A stretch of 64,000 nt of DNA from Pasteurellaceae bacterium (GTDB lineage Bacteria > Pseudomonadota > Gammaproteobacteria > Enterobacterales > Pasteurellaceae), in assembly GCA_030528525.1 (NCBI GenBank), contig JAUMYT010000001.1:49529-113528 (forward strand), in the 5' to 3' direction. Under the pieces are notes generated by a model. It worked only from the letters and a program-made list of their open reading frames with translations, was not told the origin of the DNA and made no database searches. This document shows, piece after piece, positions 1-8,302 of this stretch (positions within the stretch are counted from its first letter, which is position 1; the number at the start of each line of letters is the position of its first letter). The translations under genes were made by a program, and so were the position numbers.

Positions 1-150
1 TTTTTCTTTAGCGATTTTAACTGCCACTTCCATCACTTCGTGTTCAGGGCCAGACATTACGCCGACTCGGAGCTTTTCCGTTTTCTCACCGCAAGCGGTT
101 AATACAAGGCTTGAAATGGCAACAATGCCGAATAGTTTTTTAAAGTTCAT
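1..150 (-). CDS. MetQ-family lipoprotein, fourth tandem copy (partial)
   Basis: This is the N-terminal 50 residues of another MetQ/NlpA-family substrate-binding lipoprotein; the rest lies beyond the left edge. The start at 150 gives a signal peptide with lipobox LVLTAC at residues 15-20, followed by LRVGVMSGPEHEV, the same mature N-terminus as the three complete paralogs to its right. It is the most distal member of the metNI-metQ array, which is read leftward. It should bind methionine or a related ligand at the outer face of the inner membrane or in the outer membrane. Ligand preference cannot be judged from this fragment. Confidence 0.85.
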   Translation of the reverse strand, partial: MNFKKLFGIVAISSLVLTACGEKTEKLRVGVMSGPEHEVMEVAVKIAKEK

Positions 151-175
151 TTTGTTTGTCCTTTTTGAATAAAAA

Positions 176-237
176 TGTAGAGGCGTATTGCATACGCCTT
201 TGAGATAATTAGGGACGTATGCAATACGTCCCTACAT
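176..237. repeat. paired hairpins between metQ copies 3 and 4
   Basis: Two perfect hairpins stand in tandem: AGGCGTAT/ATACGCCT at 181-199 and AGGGACGTAT/ATACGTCCCT at 211-233. The block is bounded by GTAGAGG and CCCTAC. It lies between two cistrons of the same operon, so it may act as an RNA processing or stability element, or as a weak terminator. Confidence 0.7.
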
Positions 238-244
238 TTATTGG

Positions 245-1036
245 TTACCAACCTTTCACTACGCCACCTTGGAATAGTTTCAAGGCTTCTTGGTATACTT
301 CTTCCGTTTGGTAGGATTTCACGAAGTCTAGCACCGCTGGGTTGTTTTCGTTACCTTGGCGAGTCACCACTAAATTGACATAAGGGGACTCTTTCGACTC
401 AATGAACAACCCATCTTTTTCAGGGCTTAAACCAATTTGCCCTGCAAAAGTATTGTTGATGATTGCAAATTCCACATCGTCTAGCACACGGGTGAGTAAT
501 TCACCATCGACTTCACGAATCACTAAATTTTTTGGATTCTCTACAATATCAAGCTGCGTTGCAAGCAAATTTTTTGAATCTTTTAATTTAATCAGCCCTT
601 GTTTTTCCAGTAATAACAATGAGCGACCTAAATTAGTCGGGTTATTTGGTACTGCCACGCTAGAACCCTCTTTGAGTTCATTAAGAGAGTTGATTTTTTT
701 CGAATAGGCTGCAATCGGATAGACAAAAGTATTACCGACAATGGCTAATTTAAAGCCGTTATCTAGGGAATCTTTGTCTAAATAAGGTTTGTGCTGGAAG
801 GCATTTGCATCAAGATCGCCTTTGTGTACGGCTTCATTAGGTGAACCGTAATCAGTAAAGGTAATCAGCTCAACATCACGATTGTATTTTTCTTTCGCGA
901 TTTTCGCTGCCAGTTCAGCAATTTGATGTTCTGGACCAGACATTACCCCCACTTTGATTTTTTCATTTTTCTCGCCACAAGCGGTGAGAAAAAGGCTTGT
1001 AATGGTGGCTAAAGCGAGTAATTTTTTGAGTTTCAT
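245..1036 (-). CDS. metQ: MetQ-family methionine-binding lipoprotein, copy 3
   Basis: A 263-residue periplasmic binding protein of the NlpA/MetQ family that should deliver a ligand, in most relatives D- or L-methionine, to the MetNI permease. The start at 1036 is chosen over an in-frame ATG at 1054 because AGGAG lies just upstream of it and the signal peptide then begins MKLKK. The lipobox LFLTAC ends at residue 20, so it is a lipoprotein. Family landmarks are KVGVMSGPEHQ, DANAFQHKPYL, NNPTNLGRSLLLL and the C-terminal GGVVKGW. It is the third of four tandem paralogs downstream of metI. The similarity to the PlpA/B/C lipoproteins of Mannheimia haemolytica is from recall. Different copies may have different ligands. 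Confidence 0.9.
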   Translation of the reverse strand: MKLKKLLALATITSLFLTACGEKNEKIKVGVMSGPEHQIAELAAKIAKEKYNRDVELITFTDYGSPNEAVHKGDLDANAFQHKPYLDKDSLDNGFKLAIVGNTFVYPIAAYSKKINSLNELKEGSSVAVPNNPTNLGRSLLLLEKQGLIKLKDSKNLLATQLDIVENPKNLVIREVDGELLTRVLDDVEFAIINNTFAGQIGLSPEKDGLFIESKESPYVNLVVTRQGNENNPAVLDFVKSYQTEEVYQEALKLFQGGVVKGW

Positions 1037-1106
1037 TGTGTTTGCTCCTGTCATTCGGGGCTACATTGGCTCCCGATAATGGTAAATTTTTATTAGTCCT
1101 ATTGTA

Positions 1107-1133
1107 GAAAGGACGTCAATCTGACGTCCTTCA
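1107..1133. repeat. inter-cistronic hairpin between metQ copies 2 and 3
   Basis: A perfect 10-bp-arm hairpin, AAGGACGTCA/TGACGTCCTT, at 1109-1131 with a 3-nt loop, in the 106-bp gap between two metQ paralogs. The arms contain GACGTC, the heart of a MetJ box, but they are inverted rather than tandem 8-mers, so I treat the element as a hairpin. Confidence 0.6.
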
Positions 1134-1142
1134 CATTTGGGA

Positions 1143-1955
1143 TTACCAGCCCTTCACCACACCGTTGTTAAACAGTTTTAACGCTTCTTGGTACACTTCT
1201 TCGGTTTGGAAGGCTTTTAAGAAAGTTTGTAGGCGTGGGTCGTCTTTGTTGTCTTCACGGCTGACGACTAAGTTTACATACGGCGAATCTTTGGATTCCA
1301 CGATCACGCCATCTTTTTCAGGGCTTAAGCCTGCTTGACCTGCGTAGGTGTTGTTGATAATCGAGAGATCCACATCATCAAGGGAGCGAGTAAGCAAGGA
1401 GGTATCGATCTGCTTGATTTGGATATTTTTCGGGTTCTCGATGATGTCGTTTTCAGTTGCAAACAAGTTGGTTGGATCTTTGAGTTTGATCACGCCGTTC
1501 GCTTGTAATAACAACAAGGCACGACCTGTGTTGCTTGGGTTGTTTGGAATCGACACAATCGCCCCGTCTTTTAATTCATCTAAGGTTTTGATTTTCTTAG
1601 AATAACCTGCGATTGGCCAAATAAAGGTGTTGCCGATAATCGCCATTTTGTAGCCACGATCTTTGCTCTCTTGCTCTAAATATGGCACGGTTTGGAACGC
1701 ATTGGCATCTAAATCTTTCGCGTGTAATGCCGCATTTGGCTGGGTGTATTCGGTGAATTGCACTAATTGCACGTCTAAACCGTATTTTTCTTTGGCGATT
1801 TTAACTGCCACTTCGGTCATTTGGGCTTCAGGGCCTGTCATTACACCTAATTTAAGCGGTTGCAGTGGTGCAGCTTCTGCTTTCTTTTCTTCTTTACAGC
1901 CAGTTAAAACAAGGGCAGAAACTGCCACTAATCCGAGTAGTTTTTTTAAGTTCAT
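1143..1955 (-). CDS. metQ: MetQ-family methionine-binding lipoprotein, copy 2
   Basis: A 270-residue MetQ/NlpA-family binding lipoprotein. The signal peptide MNLKKLLGLVAVSALVLTGC ends in a clear lipobox with Cys20, followed by a Lys/Glu/Ala-rich linker somewhat longer than in the other copies. Landmarks are KLGVMTGPEAQ, DANAFQTVPYL, NNPSNTGRALLLL and NNGVVKGW. The ligand-loop residues differ from copies 1 and 3 (TGPEAQ instead of SGPEH, QTVPYLEQ instead of QHKPYLDK), so its specificity may have diverged. It is second in the leftward array. The gap to copy 1 holds two hairpins and the gap to copy 3 holds one, so expression of individual copies could be set after transcription. Confidence 0.9.
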   Translation of the reverse strand: MNLKKLLGLVAVSALVLTGCKEEKKAEAAPLQPLKLGVMTGPEAQMTEVAVKIAKEKYGLDVQLVQFTEYTQPNAALHAKDLDANAFQTVPYLEQESKDRGYKMAIIGNTFIWPIAGYSKKIKTLDELKDGAIVSIPNNPSNTGRALLLLQANGVIKLKDPTNLFATENDIIENPKNIQIKQIDTSLLTRSLDDVDLSIINNTYAGQAGLSPEKDGVIVESKDSPYVNLVVSREDNKDDPRLQTFLKAFQTEEVYQEALKLFNNGVVKGW

Positions 1956-1983
1956 TTTGGTTTCCTTTTTATTTATAAATAAA

Positions 1984-2060
1984 AAATGTAGGGGAGAATC
2001 GATGTGTTCTCCCGTTTGTAAACGCAGAGATTAGGGCGGACACATAGGTCCGCCCCTACG
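1984..2060. repeat. paired hairpins between metQ copies 1 and 2
   Basis: Two hairpins bounded by GTAGGGG and CCCCTAC: GGGAGAA/TTCTCCC at about 1992-2013 and GGGCGGAC/GTCCGCCC at 2034-2055. The arm sequences differ completely from the hairpins at 176-237, yet the GTAGGG...CCCTAC frame is shared. In the gene direction the left hairpin is followed by a T-rich tract, so it may also attenuate. Confidence 0.7.
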
Positions 2061-2074
2061 ATAATTAAATACGA

Positions 2075-2866
2075 TTACCAACCCTTCACCACACCATCTT
2101 TAAAGTGTTTTTGAGCTTCTTGGAACACTTCTTCGGTTTGGTAAGATTTCACAAAGTTTTGTACCGCTGCACTGCCTTTGTTGTTGGTGCGAGCCACGAT
2201 GATGTTCACATACGGCGACTCTTTGCTTTCAACGAATACGCCGTGGTCGGTGGTGTTTAAGCCTACTTGACCTGCGTAAGTATTGTTTACCACCGCTAAA
2301 TCCACATCATCTAACGCTTTTGCTGCTACTGATGTATCCACTTCTTGAATTTTCAAGTTTTTCGGATTTTCCACGATGTCTAATGAGGTTGAGAACAAAT
2401 TGGTATTGTCTTTTAATTTCAGCAAACCTTGTTTCTCAAGCAAAATTAACGCACGGGCTAAGTTACTTGGGTCGTTTGGTACTGCCACGACTGCACCGTC
2501 TTTTAACTCATTGAGTGATTTAATTTTTTTCGAGTAACCCGCTAATGGATAAACGAAAGTGTTGCCGACAATCACTAAGTTATCTAATTTTTTAGACGAG
2601 CTATCTTTATCTAAATATGGCTTGTGTTGGAAGGCATTGGCATCTAAATCGCCTTTGCTGGTTGCCGTGTTTGGCAATGCATAGTCGTTGAATAACACAA
2701 ATTCCACGTCTAAATCGTATTTTTCTTTGGCGATTTTTGCTGCCACTTCTGCCACGACGTGTTCAGGGCCTGACATCACGCCCACTTTGATTTTGTCTGC
2801 GGCAAAGGCTGTCGAACTTAAGGCTAAGGCAGACACTAACGCCGTTTTTAAAAATTTGTTTAACAT
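2075..2866 (-). CDS. metQ: MetQ-family methionine-binding protein, copy 1, apparently non-lipidated
   Basis: A 263-residue MetQ/NlpA-family binding protein and the first paralog after metI, so it is the best candidate for the cognate methionine-binding subunit. Landmarks are KVGVMSGPEHV, DANAFQHKPYLDK, NDPSNLARALILL and DGVVKGW. Unlike its neighbours it has no lipobox: the signal peptide ends ALSSTAFA-AD, a standard signal peptidase I site, and there is no cysteine nearby. It should therefore be a soluble periplasmic protein while the other copies are lipid-anchored. That difference is unusual for this family in Gram-negative bacteria. Confidence 0.9.
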   Translation of the reverse strand: MLNKFLKTALVSALALSSTAFAADKIKVGVMSGPEHVVAEVAAKIAKEKYDLDVEFVLFNDYALPNTATSKGDLDANAFQHKPYLDKDSSSKKLDNLVIVGNTFVYPLAGYSKKIKSLNELKDGAVVAVPNDPSNLARALILLEKQGLLKLKDNTNLFSTSLDIVENPKNLKIQEVDTSVAAKALDDVDLAVVNNTYAGQVGLNTTDHGVFVESKESPYVNIIVARTNNKGSAAVQNFVKSYQTEEVFQEAQKHFKDGVVKGW

Positions 2867-2907
2867 AGGAAACTCCTGTTGATGTTGTATTGATTTATAG
2901 AAATTGC

Positions 2908-2942
2908 ATTTTGCAGAATGTGGGGGAAATCCACCCCCTTGT
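2908..2942 (-). repeat. 35-bp CAAGGGGG/GCAAAA motif, variant copy
   Basis: A variant of the dispersed 35-bp motif in the metI-metQ gap. It keeps ACAAGGGGGT at one end and TGCAAAAT-like sequence at the other, with an internal GTGGGGG/CCACCCC palindrome. It is oriented with the operon. Confidence 0.55.
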
Positions 2943-2943
2943 A

Positions 2944-3621
2944 TTAACGATGATCGTATTTTTTCGCCAAAGTATCGCCAATTTTTTGGCTAATCATCAC
3001 GATGGCAACGATGATAATGGTGGCGATCCACTTCACATAAACCATATTACGGTGTTCGCCGTAGCTAATCGCCAAGTTACCCAAGCCGCCGCCGCCGACA
3101 GCTCCTGCCATTGCCGAGTAGCCAATCAATGCTACTAAGGTGAGCGTAATGCCGTTGATTAAAATCGGTAGCGATTCAGGCAGATAGAATTTGGTCACCA
3201 CTTGCCAGTTAGTTGCCCCCATTGATTTTGCAGCTTCGGTCAAACCGCTTGGAATTTCAAGCAAGGCATTGGACGTTAAACGGGCAAAAAATGGAATCGC
3301 AGAGACACTCAATGGCACGATAGCCGCAGTTGTACCTAAGGTTGTACCGACAATTAAACGGGTAAACGGTAATAACACCACAAGTAAAATAATAAATGGC
3401 ACAGAACGCCCGATATTGATGATCACATCAAGTACTTGGTGCAACCCTTTGTGCTCCAAAATTTCGCCTTTGCCCGTTAAAAACGCCACAAAACCAATAG
3501 GCAAACCGACTACAACCGCCATTAAAGTTGCCACAAAGCCCATATAGAGTGTTTCAAGGGTGGATTGTGCCACCAATTCCCACATTTTTGGGGTCAGTTC
3601 ATTTAAAAAATCAGCCCACAT
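2944..3621 (-). CDS. metI: methionine ABC transporter permease MetI
   Basis: The inner-membrane permease of the MetNIQ importer, 225 residues, close to the usual 217. I place the start at 3621 (MWADFLNEL), which overlaps the end of metN by 11 bases and suggests translational coupling. Several hydrophobic segments are visible, and the cytoplasmic coupling region reads [22 protein letters not shown], the EAA loop that contacts the ATPase. It follows metN directly and precedes the binding-protein array, the usual operon order. Confidence 0.95.
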   Translation of the reverse strand: MWADFLNELTPKMWELVAQSTLETLYMGFVATLMAVVVGLPIGFVAFLTGKGEILEHKGLHQVLDVIINIGRSVPFIILLVVLLPFTRLIVGTTLGTTAAIVPLSVSAIPFFARLTSNALLEIPSGLTEAAKSMGATNWQVVTKFYLPESLPILINGITLTLVALIGYSAMAGAVGGGGLGNLAISYGEHRNMVYVKWIATIIIVAIVMISQKIGDTLAKKYDHR

Positions 3622-4645
3622 AACCCAGCACCTCGACTTTGACATTATTATCCATTAAATAGAATTTCGCTTCGTTGATGGCATCCGCATTGCCTTCCAC
3701 TTCGGCAATCACAAAGCCAAATTTCACCCCACCTGCGTAGTCAATTTGCGACATCAAAATACTGAAATCAATGCCGAATTTTTTCGCCGCAAAGGAGAGC
3801 AACGGAGCATCAACGGAACGCCCAGTAAATTCAAATTTGATAATTGGCGGGCTGTTTTCCGTTGGTGTTGCCAATAAATTACTGCTGTATTCAGGTGGTA
3901 ATTCATAGTGGAAGGTCGATTGAATAAAACGTTGAGCCAATTCGGTTTTTGGATTGGAGAAAATTTCGCTCACCGATCCTGTTTCAACTAAACGCCCTTT
4001 ATCGATCACCGCCACCCGATCACAAATGCGTTTAACCACGTCCATTTCGTGGGTGATCAATAAGATGGTCAAACCTAAACGTTGGTTGATCTGTTTGAGT
4101 AATTGCAAGATCGACTGCGTGGTTGCCGGATCTAACGCACTAGTGGCTTCATCACACAGTAAAACGTGGGGATCGCTTGCCAACGCACGAGCAATCGCCA
4201 CACGCTGTTTTTGCCCGCCCGATAAATTACTTGGGTAAACATTGCGTTTGTCCGCCAAACCGACCAATTCTAATAACTCGCTGACTTTTTTCTCGATTTG
4301 GGCTTTTGGCGTATGGCTTAATTCTAACGGCAACGCCACATTGTCAAACACGGTACGAGATGAAAGCAAATTGAAGTGCTGGAAAATCATCGCAATGTTA
4401 CGGCGAGCCAAATTCAGCTCTTTTTCCGACATTGCGGTGAGATCTTTGCCATCGACAATCACTTGCCCTGCGGTTGGGCGTTCTAATAAATTTACGCAAC
4501 GAATCAACGTACTTTTGCCCGCCCCAGACGAGCCAATTACGCCATAAATCGTGCCTTTCGGCACGTCAAGATCGACATTATCCAGAGCGGTAATCGTCTG
4601 CCCCTTCACATCGAATTGCTTGCTGATTTGTTTCAGCTTAATCAT
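3611..4645 (-). CDS. metN: methionine ABC transporter ATP-binding protein MetN
   Basis: The ATPase of the methionine importer, 344 residues. Walker [10 protein letters not shown] lies near residue 40, the signature [15 protein letters not shown] near 140 and Walker [13 protein letters not shown] near 160. Residues about 265-344 form the C-terminal NIL/ACT-like domain ([16 protein letters not shown] onward), which in relatives binds methionine and inhibits transport when methionine is plentiful. It is the first gene of the operon and lies directly behind a promoter carrying MetJ boxes. Confidence 0.97.
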   Translation of the reverse strand: MIKLKQISKQFDVKGQTITALDNVDLDVPKGTIYGVIGSSGAGKSTLIRCVNLLERPTAGQVIVDGKDLTAMSEKELNLARRNIAMIFQHFNLLSSRTVFDNVALPLELSHTPKAQIEKKVSELLELVGLADKRNVYPSNLSGGQKQRVAIARALASDPHVLLCDEATSALDPATTQSILQLLKQINQRLGLTILLITHEMDVVKRICDRVAVIDKGRLVETGSVSEIFSNPKTELAQRFIQSTFHYELPPEYSSNLLATPTENSPPIIKFEFTGRSVDAPLLSFAAKKFGIDFSILMSQIDYAGGVKFGFVIAEVEGNADAINEAKFYLMDNNVKVEVLGYVG

Positions 4646-4681
4646 AAATTTTGTCCAAATAAATCAAAAAATAATTGCGGT

Positions 4682-4709
4682 ATTTTAGACGTCTAGATTG
4701 CTATGTCAA
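4682..4709 (-). promoter_or_regulatory. metN promoter with MetJ (met-box) operator
   Basis: On the minus strand, TTGACA (4709-4704), a 16-bp spacer and TAAAAT (4687-4682) form a good sigma-70 promoter. Inside the spacer are the perfect met box AGACGTCT (4687-4694) and an adjoining weaker 8-mer AGCAATCT (4695-4702 read on the minus strand). MetJ binds tandem 8-bp boxes of this consensus, so the operon should be repressed by S-adenosylmethionine-bound MetJ. Confidence 0.8.
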
Positions 4710-4760
4710 TCAGCTAATCACAATTTTTTATGCAAAAAAGTTATATTATGGTTATTTTGA

Positions 4761-6122
4761 TTATTTAGCTAATCCTATTCGTTCAAAGTAACTCTGCGTT
4801 TCTGCAATCACAATATGGCGAAGGCTGATCAACGCAATCAAATTCGGGAATGCCATCAAGCCATTCACAATATCGGCAATCGTCCAAATGGTGTTCAAGG
4901 TTAAAAATGGGGCGATAGCAATCAAGGCGATAAATGCCGTGCGGTAAACTTTGATCCCTTTGGTGTTGCCGCCAGTGAGATAGACGAAGCAACGCTCGCC
5001 GTAGTAGCACCAGCCCAAAATGGTGGTAAAGGCAAAGAAAATCAGCCCAATGGTAACGATAATGGCACCGATGTCGCTTGCCAACCCTTGTGAAAATGCC
5101 AAGTTCGTCAAGGCGGCACCTTGTGCCGAGCCTTGCCAGGTGCCTGTTAGCACAATCACGAGTCCTGTCATTGTGCAGACGATAATGGTGTCTAAAAAGG
5201 TGCCTGTCATTGAAATCAAGCCTTGTCGCACTGGCTCTTTGGTTTGAGCCGCCGCCGCCGCAATCGGGGCAGAACCTAGCCCTGATTCGTTTGAGAAAAT
5301 GCCACGGGCCACGCCCGACTGAATGGCTTGCATTACGGTAAAGCCGAATACGCCACCAATTGCAGCTTGTGGGTTAAAAGCAGAATGTACAATAAAGCCC
5401 AAGGTTTCGGGCAATTTCTCGGCATTTAACGCCAAGATCAAGATAGATGCCGACACATAAGCCACCGCCATAAAAGGCACAATCACGCTGGCGATTTTGG
5501 CAATGCGTTTTACGCCACCTAAAATAATCGCCGCCACAGCAAGGGTAAGAACGGTTGCTGTTGCGTTGATCGGCAGATCAAAGGTGTCGTGTAATGCCGT
5601 TGTAATGCCATTGACTTGCGGAAAGGTGCCGATCCCAAACAGGGCGACCATCACACCAAATAGGGCGAACAGTTTCGCCAGCCATTTCCATTTTTCGCCC
5701 ATTCCTCGTTCAATGTAATACATTGGGCCGCCTGCGATAAAGCCGTCTTTGTCGGTGGTGCGGAATTTTACCGCCAGCAGGCATTCGGCATATTTGGTCG
5801 CCATACCGAACAGGGCTATCAGCCACATCCAAAATAATGCCCCTGGGCCGCCTGCTTGAATGGCAGTCGCCACGCCAACGATATTGCCCGTACCAATCGT
5901 CGCCGCTAAGGCTGTGGCAAGGGCGGCGAAGGCGGAAATATCGCCTTGTGGGTGTTTGCCTTTTTCAGGTTTGAAAAGATAGACAAAGGCTTTCGGCAAG
6001 TTGAAAAGCTGAATCAGTTTGAGTTTGAAGGTAAAGTAAATGCCCACGCCTGAAATTAAAATCAACAGTGGCGGGCCCCAAATAATGTTGTTGAGTTGGT
6101 TTAGAAAAGTGTCGATTGACAT
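4761..6122 (-). CDS. alsT: sodium:alanine/glycine symporter, AGCS family
   Basis: A 453-residue inner-membrane amino acid:cation symporter (AlsT/DagA/GlyP type), which takes up alanine or glycine with sodium. About ten to eleven hydrophobic segments are visible. Family motifs are GTGNIVGVATAIQAGGPGAL near residue 95, GGPMYYIERGMG near 130 and GVARGIFSNESGLGSAPIAA near 275. The tandem glycine riboswitch in its leader makes glycine the likely physiological substrate, and the context suggests a role in managing glycine levels. It is a single-gene unit divergent from hemC. Confidence 0.93.
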   Translation of the reverse strand: MSIDTFLNQLNNIIWGPPLLILISGVGIYFTFKLKLIQLFNLPKAFVYLFKPEKGKHPQGDISAFAALATALAATIGTGNIVGVATAIQAGGPGALFWMWLIALFGMATKYAECLLAVKFRTTDKDGFIAGGPMYYIERGMGEKWKWLAKLFALFGVMVALFGIGTFPQVNGITTALHDTFDLPINATATVLTLAVAAIILGGVKRIAKIASVIVPFMAVAYVSASILILALNAEKLPETLGFIVHSAFNPQAAIGGVFGFTVMQAIQSGVARGIFSNESGLGSAPIAAAAAQTKEPVRQGLISMTGTFLDTIIVCTMTGLVIVLTGTWQGSAQGAALTNLAFSQGLASDIGAIIVTIGLIFFAFTTILGWCYYGERCFVYLTGGNTKGIKVYRTAFIALIAIAPFLTLNTIWTIADIVNGLMAFPNLIALISLRHIVIAETQSYFERIGLAK

Positions 6123-6181
6123 TGAATGTTCCTCGTAAAAAATGCCTTACAAGGAAAGAAAAGGCAAGCGATGCAATAGGG

Positions 6182-6217
6182 CATTTTGCAGATTTTAGGC
6201 AAAATCTACCCCCTTGC
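6182..6217 (-). repeat. 35-bp CAAGGGGG/GCAAAA motif between riboswitch and alsT
   Basis: A good copy of the dispersed motif. On the minus strand it reads GCAAGGGGGT, an AGATTTT/AAAATCT hairpin, then CTGCAAAAT. It sits inside the alsT leader RNA, between the second glycine aptamer and the start codon, where it could affect the expression platform. Confidence 0.8.
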
Positions 6218-6223
6218 ATTGAC

Positions 6224-6421
6224 TTTTCTCCCCTGTCCTTTTGCCTGAGCGTTTCACGTTTCACTGATGTGAGTCGCTTTCGCCTTCGGCGGTCAATACT
6301 CATTGTTGAGCTTGACTCTCTCCAAGGGTTCGTCCAATAGCTGTCCTCGCTGTCGCACCTGAAAGAGTTTACCTCGTCGGTGTGGGGTGCTCCCCACTCT
6401 CCAGCTATCTTCATCCGAACA
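6224..6421 (-). promoter_or_regulatory. tandem glycine riboswitch
   Basis: The minus-strand leader of alsT has both aptamers of a tandem glycine riboswitch. Aptamer 1 (about 6335-6421) contains GCTGGAGAG, CACACCGACGAGGTAAACTC, TTTCAGGT and GGACAG. Aptamer 2 (about 6224-6330) contains TTGGAGAGAG, GACCGCCGAAGGCGAAAGCG, CGCTCAGGCAAAAGGACAG and GGGGAG. The paired core motifs and short linker match the known class. In many gammaproteobacteria this RNA precedes an AGCS symporter or the gcv genes. Whether it is an ON or OFF switch cannot be decided here. Confidence 0.93.
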
Positions 6422-6527
6422 TTTATTTTATGTTTTAAAATAAATTAAAACGGGCGAATTTTAGCAATTATTTGTGGCTCGTCAATGGTTTCAGTGCGAA
6501 AAAACGTGCGTCTTTTTCGCCGTTTTT

Positions 6528-6557
6528 TTGGCAGAGAAAGCAAAAAAGTGGTAGGAT
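6528..6557 (+). promoter_or_regulatory. probable hemC promoter
   Basis: TTGGCA (6528-6533), an 18-bp spacer and TAGGAT (6552-6557) form a plausible sigma-70 promoter ending 35 bp before the hemC start. The -35 is good and the -10 moderate. No operator was recognised. Confidence 0.4.
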
Positions 6558-6592
6558 AAGCCATTTTGATTTCTTTAATCTCAGCATCATTA

Positions 6593-7519
6593 ATGAAAGA
6601 CATTTTGCGTATTGCCACTCGTCAAAGCCCACTTGCCTTATGGCAAGCCAATTTTGTGAAAGCGGAATTGGAGCAGCGTTTTCCGAATTTAACCGTTGAA
6701 TTGGTCACGATGGTGACGAAAGGCGACATTATTTTAGACACACCTTTGGCGAAAATTGGCGGAAAAGGCTTGTTTGTCAAAGAGTTAGAGTTGGCGTTGT
6801 TAGAAAATCGAGCCGATATTGCGGTGCATTCAATGAAAGATGTGCCGATGCAATTTCCAGAAGGGTTAGGGCTTGCCACTATTTGTGAGCGAGAAGATCC
6901 GCGTGATGCTTTTGTGTCGAATCGTTATGCGAATTTAGATGAATTGCCTGAAGGGGCGGTGGTTGGCACATCGAGTTTACGTCGCCAATGCCAGCTAATG
7001 GCGAAATATCCGCATTTACAGGTCAAATCGTTGCGTGGCAACGTGGGAACGCGTTTAAGCAAGCTCGATAATGGCGAATACGATGCGATTATTTTAGCTT
7101 CGGCAGGTTTGATTCGCTTAGGTATGCCAGAGCGGATCCGCAGTTTTATTAGCATCGAGCAATCATTGCCTGCCGCAGGACAAGGGGCAGTCGGGATTGA
7201 AACTCGCCTTGATGATGAGCGTGTACTGAACTATGTGACGAGCCTCAATCATCAGCCAACGGCTTATTGTGTGTTGGCAGAACGTGCAATGAATGCTCGT
7301 TTGCAAGGCGGTTGCCAAGTGCCAATAGGGGGATTTGCCGAATTAAATGGCGATCACATTCATTTACGAGCCTTGGTGGGAGCATTGGATGGCTCACAGA
7401 TTATTCGGGCGGAAGGCTCTGCTAAAGTTGAAAATGCCGAACAGCTAGGTGTACAGATTGCCGAGCAACTGCTTAGTCAAGGTGCGGATAAAATCCTACA
7501 ACAAATTTATCAAGATTAA
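6593..7519 (+). CDS. hemC: hydroxymethylbilane synthase (porphobilinogen deaminase)
   Basis: Polymerises four porphobilinogen molecules to hydroxymethylbilane in heme and siroheme synthesis; cytoplasmic, 308 residues. The start at 6593 gives [18 protein letters not shown], the usual N-terminus; an ATG 27 bases upstream would add a non-family extension. The dipyrromethane-cofactor cysteine is in [12 protein letters not shown] near residue 240. The conserved [15 protein letters not shown] basic segment appears as [11 protein letters not shown]. It is the first gene of hemC-hemD-hemX-hemY, with 3 bp between hemC and hemD. Confidence 0.97.
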   Translation: MKDILRIATRQSPLALWQANFVKAELEQRFPNLTVELVTMVTKGDIILDTPLAKIGGKGLFVKELELALLENRADIAVHSMKDVPMQFPEGLGLATICEREDPRDAFVSNRYANLDELPEGAVVGTSSLRRQCQLMAKYPHLQVKSLRGNVGTRLSKLDNGEYDAIILASAGLIRLGMPERIRSFISIEQSLPAAGQGAVGIETRLDDERVLNYVTSLNHQPTAYCVLAERAMNARLQGGCQVPIGGFAELNGDHIHLRALVGALDGSQIIRAEGSAKVENAEQLGVQIAEQLLSQGADKILQQIYQD

Positions 7520-7522
7520 CCA

Positions 7523-8281
7523 ATGAATGTGCTGATTACTCGCCCTGATGAACGGGGGCAACAACTGTTAGAACTGTTGGCAGAAAACCACATTTTTGCT
7601 ATGCACCAGCCGTTGTTTCGGTTTGAAGCAGGGCGAGAGTTGCCTTTGTTGCCCTCTACGTTGTCAGGCTTGAAATCGGGCGATTATGTTTTTGCGGTCT
7701 CCAAAAATGCGGTGGATTTTGCGGATCAAACCTTGAAAGAAACGGGGTTTTCGTGGCGAAGTGATCTGCATTATGTGGCGGTTGGGCAACGTTCTGCTTG
7801 TTATTTTGCCAGCCAAATTGAGCAAGCGGTGCGTTATCCCTTACAGGCAGAAACTAGCGAAGGACTACTTGCCTTGCCTGAAATGCAACAAATGGCAGGC
7901 AAAAATGTGCTGATTTTGCGTGCGGAATCTGGGCGAGGCTTGTTTGCGGAGCAGATGACTGCTCGTGGAGCAAAGGTCACTGTGTTGGAGTGCTATCAGC
8001 GAGTGCCGTTGAGTGATAATATCAGCGAAAAAATTAGCTTAGCAAAGCGAGCTGGGATTGATACAATCGTCCTGACGAGCAGTGAAATGCTCAGTTTATT
8101 GTTACAGAATACATTTGAAAATGAACAGGCTTGGTTATTCAGTTGTCGATTGGTGGTGGTGAGCCCACGCATTGCTCAAGAAGCCCAACGATTGGGCTGG
8201 GCAGCGGATAAGATCGCCATTTCCGCAAAAGCCGATAACCAAACATTGTTACAAACCTTATTAAAACATCAAAAATCTTAA
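7523..8281 (+). CDS. hemD: uroporphyrinogen-III synthase
   Basis: Cyclises hydroxymethylbilane and inverts ring D to give uroporphyrinogen III; cytoplasmic, 252 residues, normal for the family. HemD proteins are poorly conserved. Recognisable parts are the N-terminal VLITRPDERGQQLLELL, FAVSKNAVDF, and the second-domain VLILRAESGRGLFAEQM and IVLTSSEML. The position immediately after hemC and before hemX supports the call. Confidence 0.93.
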   Translation: MNVLITRPDERGQQLLELLAENHIFAMHQPLFRFEAGRELPLLPSTLSGLKSGDYVFAVSKNAVDFADQTLKETGFSWRSDLHYVAVGQRSACYFASQIEQAVRYPLQAETSEGLLALPEMQQMAGKNVLILRAESGRGLFAEQMTARGAKVTVLECYQRVPLSDNISEKISLAKRAGIDTIVLTSSEMLSLLLQNTFENEQAWLFSCRLVVVSPRIAQEAQRLGWAADKIAISAKADNQTLLQTLLKHQKS

Positions 8282-8302
8282 CTTACAGAGAAGGTAGAAG
8301 TT

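Noticed and set aside
1109..1131. GACGTC repeats as a second MetJ operator
   Set aside because: The copies form an inverted hairpin with a 3-nt loop, not tandem 8-bp boxes, and there is no promoter there. It fits the inter-cistronic hairpin series better.
5965..6414. Open reading frame of about 149 codons on the minus strand across the alsT leader
   Set aside because: It runs through the glycine riboswitch and into alsT in another frame, with no protein-like composition or ribosome site. The RNA explains the sequence.
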